Source: Bacteroidales bacterium UBA755 (lineage in GTDB: Bacteria; Bacteroidota; Bacteroidia; Bacteroidales; UBA932). Taken from it: a DNA stretch of 64,000 nt. Of this stretch, positions 24,421-33,657 are shown in pieces (positions within the stretch are counted from its first letter, which is position 1; each line of letters opens with the position of its first letter). The stretch is from positions 10,002 to 74,001 of the forward strand of contig DBKH01000101.1 of NCBI GenBank assembly GCA_002297815.1. Reading direction: 5' to 3'. The position numbers and the translations under genes are program-made. The notes below the pieces were generated by a model that was not told where the DNA came from, did no database searches, and worked only from the letters and a program-made list of their open reading frames with translations.

Positions 24421-26613
24421 TTATTTCTTGTTGTTCAAAACAATCTGACCACCTACAGCGTCAACTTCAATGACGGAATCCTTATGGACTGTTCCAGAGA
24501 GGATCGCTTTTGCAAGTTGATTTACTAACTCGCGCTGCATCAATCTCTTGATAGGACGGGCTCCGTAAGCTGGATCGTAACCAGTAGTGACCATGTGGTC
24601 TTCAAAAGCCTTTGTAAACTCAATTGTAACACCTTCATCGGCAAGCCTATTCTGGAGCTGCTTCATCTGGATGTGAAGAATTTCGCGAATGTCATTCTGA
24701 GTCAGCGGATCAAACATGATAATCTCATCGATTCTGTTTAGGAACTCAGGCCTTACTGTTGTTTTTAGGACATCCATCACCTTCTCCTTGCACTCGTCCA
24801 AAAGCTCACGCCTTGTGGCAATCGCCCTCATCTCCTCGGCAGGATCAGCACCTGGCTGTCCGACTGCTGGAAGCTTGTCCATGTAGCCTTGTATGATGTC
24901 TGAGCCAACGTTGGAGGTCATGATCAAAATCGTGTTCTTGAAATCAACTGTACGCCCTTTGTTGTCGGTCAGACGGCCATCGTCCAAAACCTGAAGCAAG
25001 ACATTGAACACATCTGGATGAGCTTTCTCAATCTCATCCAAAAGGATGACAGAGTACGGTTTACGCCTTACAGCCTCGGTAAGCTGTCCGCCTTCATCAT
25101 AGCCAACGTATCCCGGAGGCGCACCGACCAAACGGCTAACTGTGTGACGTTCCTGATACTCACTCATGTCAATCCTCGTGATCATGTTCTCATCGTTGAA
25201 CAAGAACTCTGCAAGGGCTTTGGCCAATTCGGTCTTACCGACACCAGTTGTACCCATGAAGAGGAATGAACCAATCGGTCTCTTCTCGTTTGAAAGTCCG
25301 GCTCTGCTACGCCTTACAGCATCAGCGACAGCCTGAATAGCCTGCTCCTGACCTACCACTCTCTTGTGCAGTTCACTCTCAATCCTCAGAAGTTTCTCCT
25401 TCTCGCTCTCAAGCATCTTCTGCACTGGAATGCCAGTCCACTTGGCGACAACCTCAGCGATGTCTTGAGGAGTAACAGCCTCTGTGACAATTGGATCCTT
25501 GATCTCAGCCTGCTTCTTGGTCAGCTCATCAATCTTCTTTTGAGCCTCTGCTATCTTTCCATAGCGAAGTTCCGCAACTTTACCGTAGTCTCCAGCCCTC
25601 TCAGCGGCTTGGGACTCTATCTTGTAGTCCTCAATCTTCTGACGAGCCTCCTGAAGGCCTGCAAGAATCCCCTTCTCCTCATTCCATCTTTTCATCAAAA
25701 CCTCACGAGCTTCCATCTTCTCGGAAAGTTCTTTCTCAATCTTTTCAGACTTCAAGGATGTGCCCTCACGCTTGATTGCCTCTTTCTCAATCTCCAACTG
25801 ACGTATGTCACTGTTGAGTTCAGCTATCGGCTCTGGCACAGAGTTCATCTCCAGACGCAACTTGGAAGCTGCCTCATCCACAAGGTCAATGGCCTTGTCC
25901 GGGAGGAATCTGTTCGTGATGTACCTATGTGAAAGGTTGACCGCTGCAATCAATGCATCATCTTCAATCTTTACCCTATGGTGGTTCTCGTACTTTTCTT
26001 TAAGACCTCTTAATATAGCGATTGACTCAGCAGGAGATGGTTCATCGACCAAGACCATCTGGAATCGACGTTCAAGAGCCTTATCGGCCTCGAAGTACTT
26101 TTGATACTCATCCAAAGTAGTAGAACCGATTGTTCTCAGTTCCCCTCTAGCAAGCGCTGGTTTCAAAATGTTTGAAGCATCCATCGCACCAGAAGAACGT
26201 CCTGCACCCACAAGTGTGTGAATTTCATCAATGAATAGGATGATCTCACCGGCACTGTCAACGACTTCCTTGACAACTCCTTTCAGACGCTCCTCAAACT
26301 CTCCTTGGTACTTTGCGCCAGCAATCAGCGCGCCCATGTCCAATGAATATACCTTCTTGCTCTTCAGGTTCTCCGGCACGTCTCCATCAACTATCTTCTG
26401 AGCAATACCTTCGGAGATGGCGGTCTTGCCGACACCTGGCTCACCTACCAAAATAGGATTGTTCTTGGTTCTTCTACTAAGAATCTGTAGAACCCTTCTA
26501 ATCTCCTCATCCCTGCCGATCACAGGGTCAAGCTTACCTTGTGCAGCTTGCTCGTTGAGGTTGACAGCGAACTTGGACAGAAATTCCAATTTGTTGCTAT
26601 TGTTGTTTTCCAT
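24421..26613 (-). CDS. clpB: ClpB-type AAA+ disaggregase lacking the N domain
   Basis: 730 aa cytoplasmic chaperone. The first AAA+ domain has Walker A GEPGVGKT at 57-64 and Walker B I-L-F-I-D-E; a complete coiled-coil middle domain (~270-390), which marks ClpB against ClpA/ClpC, follows. The second AAA+ domain has GTTGVGKT and I-L-L-D-E-I-E-K-A. No Clp_N repeats precede it: in E. coli ClpB the first Walker A lies near 206, so about 149 residues are absent, matching the short ClpB isoform made from an internal start. Upstream DNA (26614-26762) holds no coding remnant of an N domain and is bounded by the secG terminator, so the short form seems native. A purine-rich AAGGAG lies 13 bp before the start, unusual in this window. 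It lacks the tripeptide signals of a ClpP partner. Confidence 0.93.
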   Translation of the reverse strand: MENNNSNKLEFLSKFAVNLNEQAAQGKLDPVIGRDEEIRRVLQILSRRTKNNPILVGEPGVGKTAISEGIAQKIVDGDVPENLKSKKVYSLDMGALIAGAKYQGEFEERLKGVVKEVVDSAGEIILFIDEIHTLVGAGRSSGAMDASNILKPALARGELRTIGSTTLDEYQKYFEADKALERRFQMVLVDEPSPAESIAILRGLKEKYENHHRVKIEDDALIAAVNLSHRYITNRFLPDKAIDLVDEAASKLRLEMNSVPEPIAELNSDIRQLEIEKEAIKREGTSLKSEKIEKELSEKMEAREVLMKRWNEEKGILAGLQEARQKIEDYKIESQAAERAGDYGKVAELRYGKIAEAQKKIDELTKKQAEIKDPIVTEAVTPQDIAEVVAKWTGIPVQKMLESEKEKLLRIESELHKRVVGQEQAIQAVADAVRRSRAGLSNEKRPIGSFLFMGTTGVGKTELAKALAEFLFNDENMITRIDMSEYQERHTVSRLVGAPPGYVGYDEGGQLTEAVRRKPYSVILLDEIEKAHPDVFNVLLQVLDDGRLTDNKGRTVDFKNTILIMTSNVGSDIIQGYMDKLPAVGQPGADPAEEMRAIATRRELLDECKEKVMDVLKTTVRPEFLNRIDEIIMFDPLTQNDIREILHIQMKQLQNRLADEGVTIEFTKAFEDHMVTTGYDPAYGARPIKRLMQRELVNQLAKAILSGTVHKDSVIEVDAVGGQIVLNNKK

Positions 26614-26683
26614 ATATTTAGATTTCTCCTTTTTTGGTCTTAGGACACTACCGCTCGCGGCCCGTGCCGGTTCACGTGACAGT

Positions 26684-26716
26684 AAAAAAGCCGTCCGATC
26701 CGAAGACCGAACGACT
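26684..26716 (-). terminator. Intrinsic terminator of secG
   Basis: On the minus strand AGTCGTTCGGTC - TTCG - GATCGGACGGCT is a 12-bp stem with three wobble pairs and a UUCG loop, followed by TTTTTT. Confidence 0.85.
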
Positions 26717-26762
26717 AAAAGTCAAATTATGTTCCAAAGTCCGAGGACTGACAAAATGTCAG

Positions 26763-27113
26763 TTATTCAGCCGAAGAGTCAGTGGCAGGAGCCTCTTGAG
26801 CAGGATTGGCCTGCTGAATCGGAGCAGATGGGAACTCAGGCTGGGCAGCGGTGTTCTCAATCTTCTCAGTCAAGTCAACGCCAGAAACGGTTGTTTTGGT
26901 TGTGAAAGAGGTAACGATTGAGACAACGAGGATGAAAGCTACAAGTCCCCAAGAGAATTTTTCCAAGAAGTTAGCGGTCTGCCTTACTCCAAGTGTCTGA
27001 TTGGCAGAAGTGAAATTGCTGGCCATACCCTGTCCCTTGCCATTCTGAAGCAGCACAACGATGATCAAAAGGATAGCTGCGATGACAATACAAACTGTGA
27101 GAAATGTAAACAT
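26763..27113 (-). CDS. secG: Preprotein translocase subunit SecG
   Basis: 116 aa inner-membrane subunit of SecYEG. Two transmembrane segments (~3-21 and ~53-72) flank the conserved Q-N-G-K-G-Q-G-M-A-S loop. The C-terminal tail (Glu, Pro, Ala, Gln-rich, ~85-116) is longer than in E. coli SecG, as is usual in Bacteroidota. It is the last gene of a minus-strand group sigma-54 activator - lptE - TPR protein - secG and is followed by an intrinsic terminator. Confidence 0.93.
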   Translation of the reverse strand: MFTFLTVCIVIAAILLIIVVLLQNGKGQGMASNFTSANQTLGVRQTANFLEKFSWGLVAFILVVSIVTSFTTKTTVSGVDLTEKIENTAAQPEFPSAPIQQANPAQEAPATDSSAE

Positions 27114-27124
27114 ATTCTTAAATT

Positions 27125-27817
27125 TTAATTTTCTTGTTGCAATTTTTCAATAAGGGATGCAAAGTAAGCACTTTTTTCCGGATAACGCAAGATTAGTCGG
27201 GAATAAATCTTCTTTGCTTCAACAAAATAGCCTTGATCAGCGTAGATTGCGGCCAAAGTTTCGGTACAAAAGCCGAACTCAGGATCCTCCCATTGTCTGC
27301 CGTCTGGTTCATCATAGTGGTCGCTCTTGAAATTGGAGAAGACATTATCCTCGTCTTTACGGACAGAGGCGTACTGCTCTGCGGAAAAGAAATCTCCTCC
27401 TGCGACACGGACTGTGCGGGTGTAAGGCACGGGGGCGGGTTGCGAGTTCGATTGTTGTGCTTCGGGCGCTTCGACAGGCTCAGCGACCGAAGTGGATGGC
27501 TCAGCGACCGAAGTGGATGGTCCCTGAGCTTGTCGAAGGGACTCCGGGTTAATATATTCCTTAATAAGATGCTCCACATCCTTGTCGGAATAGTCTTCCT
27601 TCACTATGGATCGGACAATGTCAGAAATCAGAGTTCTGGAGGCAACGTACATGGCTGCGTCCGAATACTGAGCCTTCCCCCACTCGCTCCCCCCAACCTT
27701 TGACATCCTCACACACAGCTCCTTACGAGCAGCCCCGAACCAAGGGTAACGATTGATTACCCCTGTCAGTTCATCCATTGTCAAGGACCCAAGATTCATC
27801 TTCTTCCCTCCGTCCAT
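27125..27817 (-). CDS. TPR-like protein of unknown function carrying a REP-derived insert
   Basis: About 230 aa, no signal peptide. The C-terminus (F-C-T-E-T-L-A-A-I-Y-A-D-Q-G-Y-F-V-E-A-K-K-I-Y-S) is a TPR motif. In Bacteroidota a protein like this lies between LptE and SecG; its role is not known to me. The middle (~85-120) holds an insert with two tandem copies of S-T-S-V-A-E-P between L-R-Q-A-Q-G-P and V-E-A-P, encoded by the REP-like repeat at 27468-27541; it should be unstructured and is probably not essential. ATG 27817 was chosen because it lies 5 bp after the lptE stop; ATG 27799 (M-N-L-G-S-L) is an alternative. Confidence 0.75.
   Translation of the reverse strand: MDGGKKMNLGSLTMDELTGVINRYPWFGAARKELCVRMSKVGGSEWGKAQYSDAAMYVASRTLISDIVRSIVKEDYSDKDVEHLIKEYINPESLRQAQGPSTSVAEPSTSVAEPVEAPEAQQSNSQPAPVPYTRTVRVAGGDFFSAEQYASVRKDEDNVFSNFKSDHYDEPDGRQWEDPEFGFCTETLAAIYADQGYFVEAKKIYSRLILRYPEKSAYFASLIEKLQQEN
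27468..27541. repeat. REP-like inverted pair with a 21-bp tandem duplication, inside a gene
   Basis: GCTTCGACAGGCTCAGCGAC on the left and CCCTGAGCTTGTCGAAGGG on the right are inverted partners. Between them a 21-bp unit (GGCTCAGCGACCGAAGTGG...) is repeated exactly twice, which keeps the reading frame. Confidence 0.8.
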
Positions 27818-27821
27818 GATT

Positions 27822-28331
27822 CTACCACTGGGCAACGCTGGCATTGAACATGTCCTCTACCAACTTTTCTACAATCTCTTGGCAAAGTGTGGACTCAACC
27901 GCGTCCAATGAATATGTCGAATCGTAATCCGAATAGGCTGAGAAGTTATTCTCGAAGTCATCCTCAGGATACTTTCTGTTGGTAAATTTCAGCTTGACAG
28001 TCACCGTAAGACGGTTCTGCGCGGCCACCTCATTTGCTGTCACGGCTGCGGCTCTCACCTCATAGCCAGTGACTTCTCCCTGAAGCTCAAGATCACCGTC
28101 CATTTCAACCTGCTCCAACTTGGTTAGCTTACGGAATTTGTCTTTCAAAGCTTCGGTAAGATCATTGCTCAGAGTCGGATTGACTTTCAGTGCCTTATAT
28201 TCAAAATAATTGATAGTCACTGTTTTGACATCAGCTTGGATGGATGTGCCGGAAAAGGAGTATTTGACAATAGAGCACCCCCCTGTGGCAAGCACCGCCA
28301 ACAAAGCAAGAATCGTAATTATCTTTTTCAT
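27822..28331 (-). CDS. lptE: LptE-like LPS-assembly lipoprotein
   Basis: 169 aa. A lipoprotein signal peptide with lipobox A-T-G-G-C (Cys ~19) is followed by a two-layer alpha/beta domain with S-I-Q-A-D-V-K-T-V-T-I and a conserved L-T-E-A-L-K-D-K-F block, as in LptE/RlpB proteins. It would plug the LptD barrel in the outer membrane for lipopolysaccharide insertion. It lies 7 bp after the sigma-54-type activator gene and just before the TPR gene, an order conserved in Bacteroidales. ATG 28331 has the 'gaatATGAAAAAG' context; the TTG two codons upstream is rejected. Confidence 0.85.
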   Translation of the reverse strand: MKKIITILALLAVLATGGCSIVKYSFSGTSIQADVKTVTINYFEYKALKVNPTLSNDLTEALKDKFRKLTKLEQVEMDGDLELQGEVTGYEVRAAAVTANEVAAQNRLTVTVKLKFTNRKYPEDDFENNFSAYSDYDSTYSLDAVESTLCQEIVEKLVEDMFNASVAQW

Positions 28332-28338
28332 ATTCAAT

Positions 28339-29595
28339 CTATTCAGGCTTTTTGTCTAGATGGTATTTTTCAATCCAACGGTAAAGGGTCCGTTCAGATA
28401 TTCCTACTTCCTGAGCCGCCAATTTCCGATTCCCACCATGTTTCTCCAGAGCTTTTTCTATTATCTCTAGATTTGATTTTTTTAAGGAAAGATCTTGTAC
28501 CTTAGCTGGTTCTCCGGCATGAATATTAACGACTTTCCCGATTGATTCACTCGTAACAGGAGTCCCAGCACCTTGCCATTCCGCCTCTTCCGGCTCTGGT
28601 GCTGATCTTAACGCAGGATGTAATGTTGTAGACCTAGTATCTGGATTTGAATCAAGTCTAGCTTTAAGGCGATCTACCTCCTGTTTGAGATCAAAGATTG
28701 CTTTGATGATCATCTGCTTGTCAGAATCCGGCATCTGGCCAGAAGAAGGCTCTTTAGCTGCCACAGGAAGGAGAGTAGCCTCCTCCTTAGGCATGTAACG
28801 CGCCAAAGTGGCCGCGTCAACAACGCACTTTTCCGATGATCTTGTCAGCCTTTCTGACTCCAGTGCAGTGACAGTTTCTGCTATATTCTTAAGCTGGCGT
28901 ATGTTCCCAGGCCAACGGTAGTTTATCAACATGTCAATGGCATCATTGGTCAATGACACCTTGCTCATGCCGTATTTTTCCGAAAAATCAGATGTGAATT
29001 TTCTGAACAACAGATAGATGTCTTCTTTTCGTTCTCGCAGAGCAGGCATCCTGATCTGAATAGCGTTAAGCCTGTAATACAAATCTTCCCGGAACTTACC
29101 CTTACTTACAGCATAGAGAAGGTTTACATTCGTTGCCGCTATAACTCTCACATCCGTCTTCTGGACTTTAGACGAACCCACTTTGATGAATTCCCCGCTC
29201 TGAAGAACCCTAAGTAATTTAGCCTGAGAAGCGAGCGGAAGCTCACCGATTTCATCAAGGAACAGAGTTCCACCGTCTGCCTCTTCAAAATAACCTTTCC
29301 TTGTCTCGACGGCTCCAGTAAAAGAACCCTTCTCGTGACCGAAAAGTTCAGAGTCAATAGTCCCTTCTGGTATGGCACCGCAGTTTACGGCAAAGTATTT
29401 GCTAGTCTTGCGGAGGCTGTTTTGGTGGATGATCTTTGGAATATTTTCTTTGCCGACACCACTCTCACCTGTAACAAGGACAGTCAGGTCGGTAGGGGCA
29501 ACTGCTACAGCTGTCTCCAATGCTCTGTTAAGAGCGGCATCATTACCGATGATGTCGTATTTATTTTTTAATCTTTGCAGTTCTTGTGAGTCCAT
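28339..29595 (-). CDS. Sigma-54-interacting AAA+ transcriptional activator
   Basis: 418 aa without a receiver or other sensor domain. The AAA+ core (~15-250) has Walker A GESGVGKE, the sigma-54 contact loop G-S-F-T-G-A (usually GAFTGA), Walker B G-G-T-L-F-L-D-E and the arginine finger region F-R-E-D-L-Y-Y-R-L. A flexible linker (~265-370) leads to a Fis-type helix-turn-helix at the C-terminus (N-R-K-L-A-A-Q-E-V-G-I-S-E-R-T-L-Y-R-W). It activates RpoN-dependent promoters. It is the first gene of the lptE-secG group and diverges from the abundant lipoprotein gene at 29691; their -7 boxes lie within 25 bp of each other. Confidence 0.92.
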   Translation of the reverse strand: MDSQELQRLKNKYDIIGNDAALNRALETAVAVAPTDLTVLVTGESGVGKENIPKIIHQNSLRKTSKYFAVNCGAIPEGTIDSELFGHEKGSFTGAVETRKGYFEEADGGTLFLDEIGELPLASQAKLLRVLQSGEFIKVGSSKVQKTDVRVIAATNVNLLYAVSKGKFREDLYYRLNAIQIRMPALRERKEDIYLLFRKFTSDFSEKYGMSKVSLTNDAIDMLINYRWPGNIRQLKNIAETVTALESERLTRSSEKCVVDAATLARYMPKEEATLLPVAAKEPSSGQMPDSDKQMIIKAIFDLKQEVDRLKARLDSNPDTRSTTLHPALRSAPEPEEAEWQGAGTPVTSESIGKVVNIHAGEPAKVQDLSLKKSNLEIIEKALEKHGGNRKLAAQEVGISERTLYRWIEKYHLDKKPE

Positions 29596-29610
29596 AGTAT
29601 TTGCTCAGAG

Positions 29611-29644
29611 TTTGGCAAAGTTAACAAAATAATATTTATCTTTG
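29611..29644 (+). promoter_or_regulatory. Promoter of the lipoprotein gene, overlapping a divergent -7 box
   Basis: Plus strand: TTTG (29611-29614), 22-bp spacer, TATCTTTG (29637-29644). On the minus strand TAACTTTG (29616-29623) would serve the sigma-54 activator gene. The two promoters overlap. Confidence 0.6.
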
Positions 29645-29690
29645 CGCATTTGTTAGAAGCATTGATATGCAATCTTTAATCAATAGTAAT

Positions 29691-31340
29691 ATGAAAAAGA
29701 CACTCAAACTTTTTACCGTAGCTCTCATCGGGATGGCTGCGGTAGCATGCTCTTCAGCTGAAAAAATGGCTGAACTAGCTGACAATGTGACCGTAAAGTG
29801 CGAGCCTGCGGTTCTGGAGTGTGTAGCTGGCAACATAGACGCCACGCTCACTGTAACTTATCCGGAAAAATATTTCCATCCGAAGGCTATCCTTGAGGTA
29901 ACTCCTGTGCTTGTTTACGATGGAGGAGAGGCTAAGATGACTCCTTTCATGTACCAGGGAGAGAAAGTAAAAGACAACTACAAAGTTGTGGCTAAAGCCG
30001 GTGGCACTGTAACTGAGAAAGTTCACTTCGACTATGTTAAAGGCATGGAGCAGTCCCATCTTGAACTCCGCGGAATCGCCAAGTACAAGAACAAAGCCTA
30101 TAAGCTTCCTGTAAAGAAGGTTGCTGACGGTGTCAACACCACTTACATGCTTGTAAAGGCCGCTGGCCAGGTTCCTCTCAAGGCTGATGGCTATCAGGCC
30201 GTCCTCCAGCAGACTGCAGAAGGACAGATCCTTTACAGAATCAACTCAGCAGACGTTCAGTCAAAGCAGCTCAAAGGCCAGTCCATCAAGGATTTTCAGA
30301 GCGCTCTTGATGAGATTAAGGCTAACGAGAGAAAGACTCTCGTAGGTACTGAGGTTGTCGCTTACGCTTCACCTGACGGTGGTGAGAAACTCAACAACAC
30401 CCTTTCCGAGAAGCGTTCAAAATCTGCCGACAAGGCTTGGGATAAGGTTATGAAGGGCAAGGATGTTGCTGAACCTGAGGTCAAGAGCATCGGTCAGGAC
30501 TGGGAAGGTTTCCAGGAGCTTGTTCAGAACTCTGACATCGAAGACAAGGATCTTATCCTTCGTGTCCTTTCAATGTACAGCGACCCAGCTGTTCGCGAGA
30601 GCGAGATCAAGAACATGTCATCTGTTTACACCGAGCTTAAGAGCGGTATTCTTCCTGAACTTCGTCGTGCTAGGTTCATCGCTAACGTTGAATTTAAGAA
30701 CTACACCGCAAACGAGCTTACCGAAATGGTAGAGAGCAACAGCGATGTGCTTGACGAGCCGGCTCTTCTCCGCGCTGCCACCTTGGTTAAGGATGTTGAC
30801 AGCAAAGTTAAGCTCTACAACAAGGCCATCACCAAGTACGACAGCGACAAGGCAAGGTTCAACCTCGCTGCCACCTACCTCAACGCAGGTGACGTCAAGA
30901 ATGCCGAGAAGGCTTTCGCTGCCGTTCAGACTAAGGATGCTGACCTCACCAACGCTCTTGGTGTGATTGCTCTCCGCAAGGGTGACTACTCTACAGCTGC
31001 AAAGAACTTCAAGAAGGCTGGTACAGACGCTGCAAAGGCCAACTTGGGTGTTGTGGACATCCTTACCGGTGACTACGAGAAGGCTGTTCAGGATCTTAAG
31101 GATGTTAAGGGCTGCTGCCACAACACAGTTCTCGCCTACATCCTCACCGGTCAACTCGACAAAGCGTCAAAGACAGCTCACTGCAAAGACGCAAAGGTTG
31201 ACTACCTCAGAGCCATCATCGCTGCCCGTCAGGGTAACTTCGATCAGGTCAAGACTTGGCTCGACTCTGTCGCCAAGAAAGACAAGGCTCTCGCAGAGCA
31301 AGCCACCAAGGACATCGAGTTCGCGGAGTACTACAAGTAA
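29691..31340 (+). CDS. Large TPR/OmpA-like outer-membrane lipoprotein
   Basis: 549 aa. Lipobox V-A-C near residue 20 (M-A-A-V-A-C-S-S) after a short signal peptide. An N-terminal beta-rich region (~30-200) is followed by Y-A-S-P-D-G-G-E-K-L-N-N-T-L-S-E-K-R (~225-242), the peptidoglycan-binding signature shape of OmpA C-terminal domains, and then by TPR-like helical repeats (~370-545, A-A-T-Y-L-N-A-G-D-V-K-N-A-E-K-A). Codon use is strongly biased to a few codons (AAG, GCT, CTT, AAC), unlike most neighbours, which suggests high expression. It has a promoter and a strong terminator of its own. Comparable proteins are abundant cell-envelope proteins in Bacteroidales; the exact function is unknown. 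ATG 29691 has the 'taatATGAAAAAG' context. Confidence 0.8.
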   Translation: MKKTLKLFTVALIGMAAVACSSAEKMAELADNVTVKCEPAVLECVAGNIDATLTVTYPEKYFHPKAILEVTPVLVYDGGEAKMTPFMYQGEKVKDNYKVVAKAGGTVTEKVHFDYVKGMEQSHLELRGIAKYKNKAYKLPVKKVADGVNTTYMLVKAAGQVPLKADGYQAVLQQTAEGQILYRINSADVQSKQLKGQSIKDFQSALDEIKANERKTLVGTEVVAYASPDGGEKLNNTLSEKRSKSADKAWDKVMKGKDVAEPEVKSIGQDWEGFQELVQNSDIEDKDLILRVLSMYSDPAVRESEIKNMSSVYTELKSGILPELRRARFIANVEFKNYTANELTEMVESNSDVLDEPALLRAATLVKDVDSKVKLYNKAITKYDSDKARFNLAATYLNAGDVKNAEKAFAAVQTKDADLTNALGVIALRKGDYSTAAKNFKKAGTDAAKANLGVVDILTGDYEKAVQDLKDVKGCCHNTVLAYILTGQLDKASKTAHCKDAKVDYLRAIIAARQGNFDQVKTWLDSVAKKDKALAEQATKDIEFAEYYK

Positions 31341-31364
31341 TCTCACTCACTCTAAATGAATATG

Positions 31365-31398
31365 ATGAAGCCCTGTTGACGCAGGGCTTCATTTTTTA
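31365..31398 (+). terminator. Terminator of the lipoprotein gene
   Basis: ATGAAGCCCTG - TTGACG - CAGGGCTTCAT, an 11-bp stem followed by TTTTTT. Confidence 0.9.
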
Positions 31399-31436
31399 TA
31401 TACATATTCATAAATGTAAAAAAATCGCTGAAATCT

Positions 31437-31467
31437 CTTGGATTATCGAAAAACATGCTTAACTTTG
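31437..31467 (+). promoter_or_regulatory. Promoter of the MacAB-like efflux operon
   Basis: CTTG at 31437-31440 (one mismatch to TTTG), 19-bp spacer, TAACTTTG at 31460-31467; about 58 bp before the ATPase start codon. Confidence 0.65.
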
Positions 31468-31524
31468 CAGTGTATTAATAAACTAATACACAAAGCCGCT
31501 AAAACAAAAAAAGAAAACGACAAT

Positions 31525-32247
31525 ATGCTGATTGAACTAAAAGACGTCAACAAGACCTATCAGGGGGCGCAGCCACTGCACGTGCTGAAAGGCATTGACC
31601 TGAGCATAGAAAGAGGGGAGTTTGTCTCCATCATGGGTGCATCTGGATCGGGGAAATCCACGCTTCTGAATATTCTTGGAATCTTGGATAACTACGATTC
31701 TGGAGAGTACCGCATTGCAGGCAAACTGATCTGGAAACTCAGTGAGAGCAAAGCAGCAGAGTATCGGAACAAGATGATCGGATTCATCTTCCAGTCCTAC
31801 AATCTGATAGGATTCAAGACAGCAGTGGAAAATGTGGAACTACCGCTTTTCTACCAAGGCATCGGACGGCAGAAAAGGCACAAGATGGCAATGGAGTTTC
31901 TTGAGCGTCTTGGACTTAAGGAATGGGCGGACCATTATCCGAATGAAATGTCCGGAGGTCAGAAGCAGAGGGTAGCAATAGCTAGGGCTTTGATCACCAA
32001 GCCAGAGATTATTCTAGCTGATGAGCCAACAGGTGCCTTGGACTCTAAAACTTCAGTAGAAATCATGAACTTGCTGCGTGAGCTGAACGAAAAAGAGAAC
32101 ATGACAATCATCGTTGTCACCCACGAGAGCGGAGTAGCCAACTTTACCAACAGAATCATCCACATCAAGGACGGAGTCATCGGCAAGATTGAGCAAAACA
32201 TGCACCACGATTCTTCACCATTTGGTGAAGGAACGATAATGAAGTAA
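31525..32247 (+). CDS. ABC transporter ATP-binding protein (MacB/LolD type)
   Basis: 240 aa cytoplasmic ATPase. Walker A G-A-S-G-S-G-K-S-T (~38-46), Q-loop F-Q-S-Y-N-L-I-G, signature M-S-G-G-Q-K-Q-R (~145) and Walker B I-I-L-A-D-E-P-T-G-A-L-D are all present and intact. It is the first gene of a five-gene operon with two FtsX-type permeases, an adaptor and a TolC. In E. coli MacB the ATPase and permease are one protein; here they are separate. ATG 31525 is chosen because the frame upstream runs through the promoter. Confidence 0.93.
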   Translation: MLIELKDVNKTYQGAQPLHVLKGIDLSIERGEFVSIMGASGSGKSTLLNILGILDNYDSGEYRIAGKLIWKLSESKAAEYRNKMIGFIFQSYNLIGFKTAVENVELPLFYQGIGRQKRHKMAMEFLERLGLKEWADHYPNEMSGGQKQRVAIARALITKPEIILADEPTGALDSKTSVEIMNLLRELNEKENMTIIVVTHESGVANFTNRIIHIKDGVIGKIEQNMHHDSSPFGEGTIMK

Positions 32248-32250
32248 GCC

Positions 32251-33555
32251 ATGAGAGATCTGTTTGAGGAAATTTGGAGCAACATCAGGCGCAACAAACT
32301 GCGCACTGCTCTTACTGGCTTCGCTGTCGCTTGGGGAATATTCATGCTCATCTTCCTGCTAGGAGCAGGTAACGGTCTCATCCACGCGCTTGAGAGCAAC
32401 AACAGCGACTATCTCGTCAACACCATGAACGTCTGGGGTGGTCGAACCAATAAAGCCTTCAATGGAATGCAGAAAGGCAGGAGGGTTAAACTGAACGACA
32501 AAGATGTCGAGATAACCCTTAGTCCCGAATTTGCTGACAAGGTCGAAGAAGCCGGTACCATCATCTACCAGTCTAGCGTGACAGCGAGCTATGGCAAGGA
32601 ATATGTCGTCAGGCAGTTGACCGGAGTCAGCCCTGAGCATTTCAGAGTCAACAAAATAGACCTAATGTTCGGGCGTCCTATCAACGAGGTTGACATCAAG
32701 GAGAGGCGAAGGGTTGTCGTGATGGATAGCAATGATGCGAGGGAGCTTCTCGGTGTGGACGGGGAGAGGGAAACTGGGCTAAGCGCCATGCAAAAGGCAG
32801 AAAAAGCAAAAGCTCTGATTGGAGAATATGTTAAGATCGGCAGTTTCATGTTCCAGGTGATCGGCATCACACGTCCGAACAATCAGGGCTACGTTCATAT
32901 ATTCACTCCTATCACAACTTTAAGGACAATCTACCACCGAGGCCAGGACATTGATGAATATTATTTTTCGTTTCACGACCTTGAGACAATGGAGGACAAC
33001 GAAGCATTCGAAGACAGACTACGCACTGCACTAAGCAGAAATCATAACACGGCACCGGACGATAAGAGCGCAATAGGAATATGGAACCTTTTCACAATGA
33101 ACATGCAGATGGGGAAAGGGATGTCAATGATACGTACCGCCCTCTGGATCATCGGAATACTAACCTTACTGAGCGGTATCGTCGGAGTCTCGAACATAAT
33201 GCTGATCTCCGTAAAAGAACGCACACACGAGTTTGGGATTCGCAAAGCGATCGGTGCAAGCCCGTGGGCCATACTTAAACTGATCATTTCCGAAAGCATC
33301 ATCATAACGGCTTTCTTCGGCTATGTGGGAATGGTGCTCGGTGTGCTAGCTAACGAGTGGCTTGATCATATTTCTGGAAACATGGTGATGGATTTTGGAA
33401 TTTTCCAACAGACAATCTTCAAGGATCCTACGGTGGGGCTGAATGTCTGTTTCGGTGCAACTGTATTACTGATAGTTGCTGGCACTCTTGCTGGCCTCGC
33501 ACCAGCTCGGAAAGCCGCCAAGGTACGCCCAATTGAGGCACTCCGCAGCGAATGA
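32251..33555 (+). CDS. MacB/FtsX-type ABC transporter permease
   Basis: 434 aa inner-membrane protein. An N-terminal helix (~20-42) precedes a periplasmic MacB_PCD-like domain (~45-275), and three C-terminal helices (~290-425) form the FtsX domain with the signature G-V-S-N-I-M-L-I-S-V-K-E-R-T-H-E-F-G-I-R-K. It starts 3 bp after the ATPase gene. It is a paralogue of the following permease, so the working transporter is probably a heterodimer, or two alternative homodimers, with one ATPase. Confidence 0.92.
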   Translation: MRDLFEEIWSNIRRNKLRTALTGFAVAWGIFMLIFLLGAGNGLIHALESNNSDYLVNTMNVWGGRTNKAFNGMQKGRRVKLNDKDVEITLSPEFADKVEEAGTIIYQSSVTASYGKEYVVRQLTGVSPEHFRVNKIDLMFGRPINEVDIKERRRVVVMDSNDARELLGVDGERETGLSAMQKAEKAKALIGEYVKIGSFMFQVIGITRPNNQGYVHIFTPITTLRTIYHRGQDIDEYYFSFHDLETMEDNEAFEDRLRTALSRNHNTAPDDKSAIGIWNLFTMNMQMGKGMSMIRTALWIIGILTLLSGIVGVSNIMLISVKERTHEFGIRKAIGASPWAILKLIISESIIITAFFGYVGMVLGVLANEWLDHISGNMVMDFGIFQQTIFKDPTVGLNVCFGATVLLIVAGTLAGLAPARKAAKVRPIEALRSE

Positions 33556-33657
33556 TGGTAATTCAAAGAAAGTGGTACAACCACAAGAGAACATATTCAT
33601 AAAAGATTGAAAGGACAAATCAAAATGAAGAAGGGTTGAATAATAAGGCTTCTTAAT

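Noticed and set aside
30745..31462. Plus-strand alternative frames inside the lipoprotein gene
   Set aside because: They are shadows of a gene with very biased codon use; the lipoprotein frame has signal peptide, promoter and terminator.
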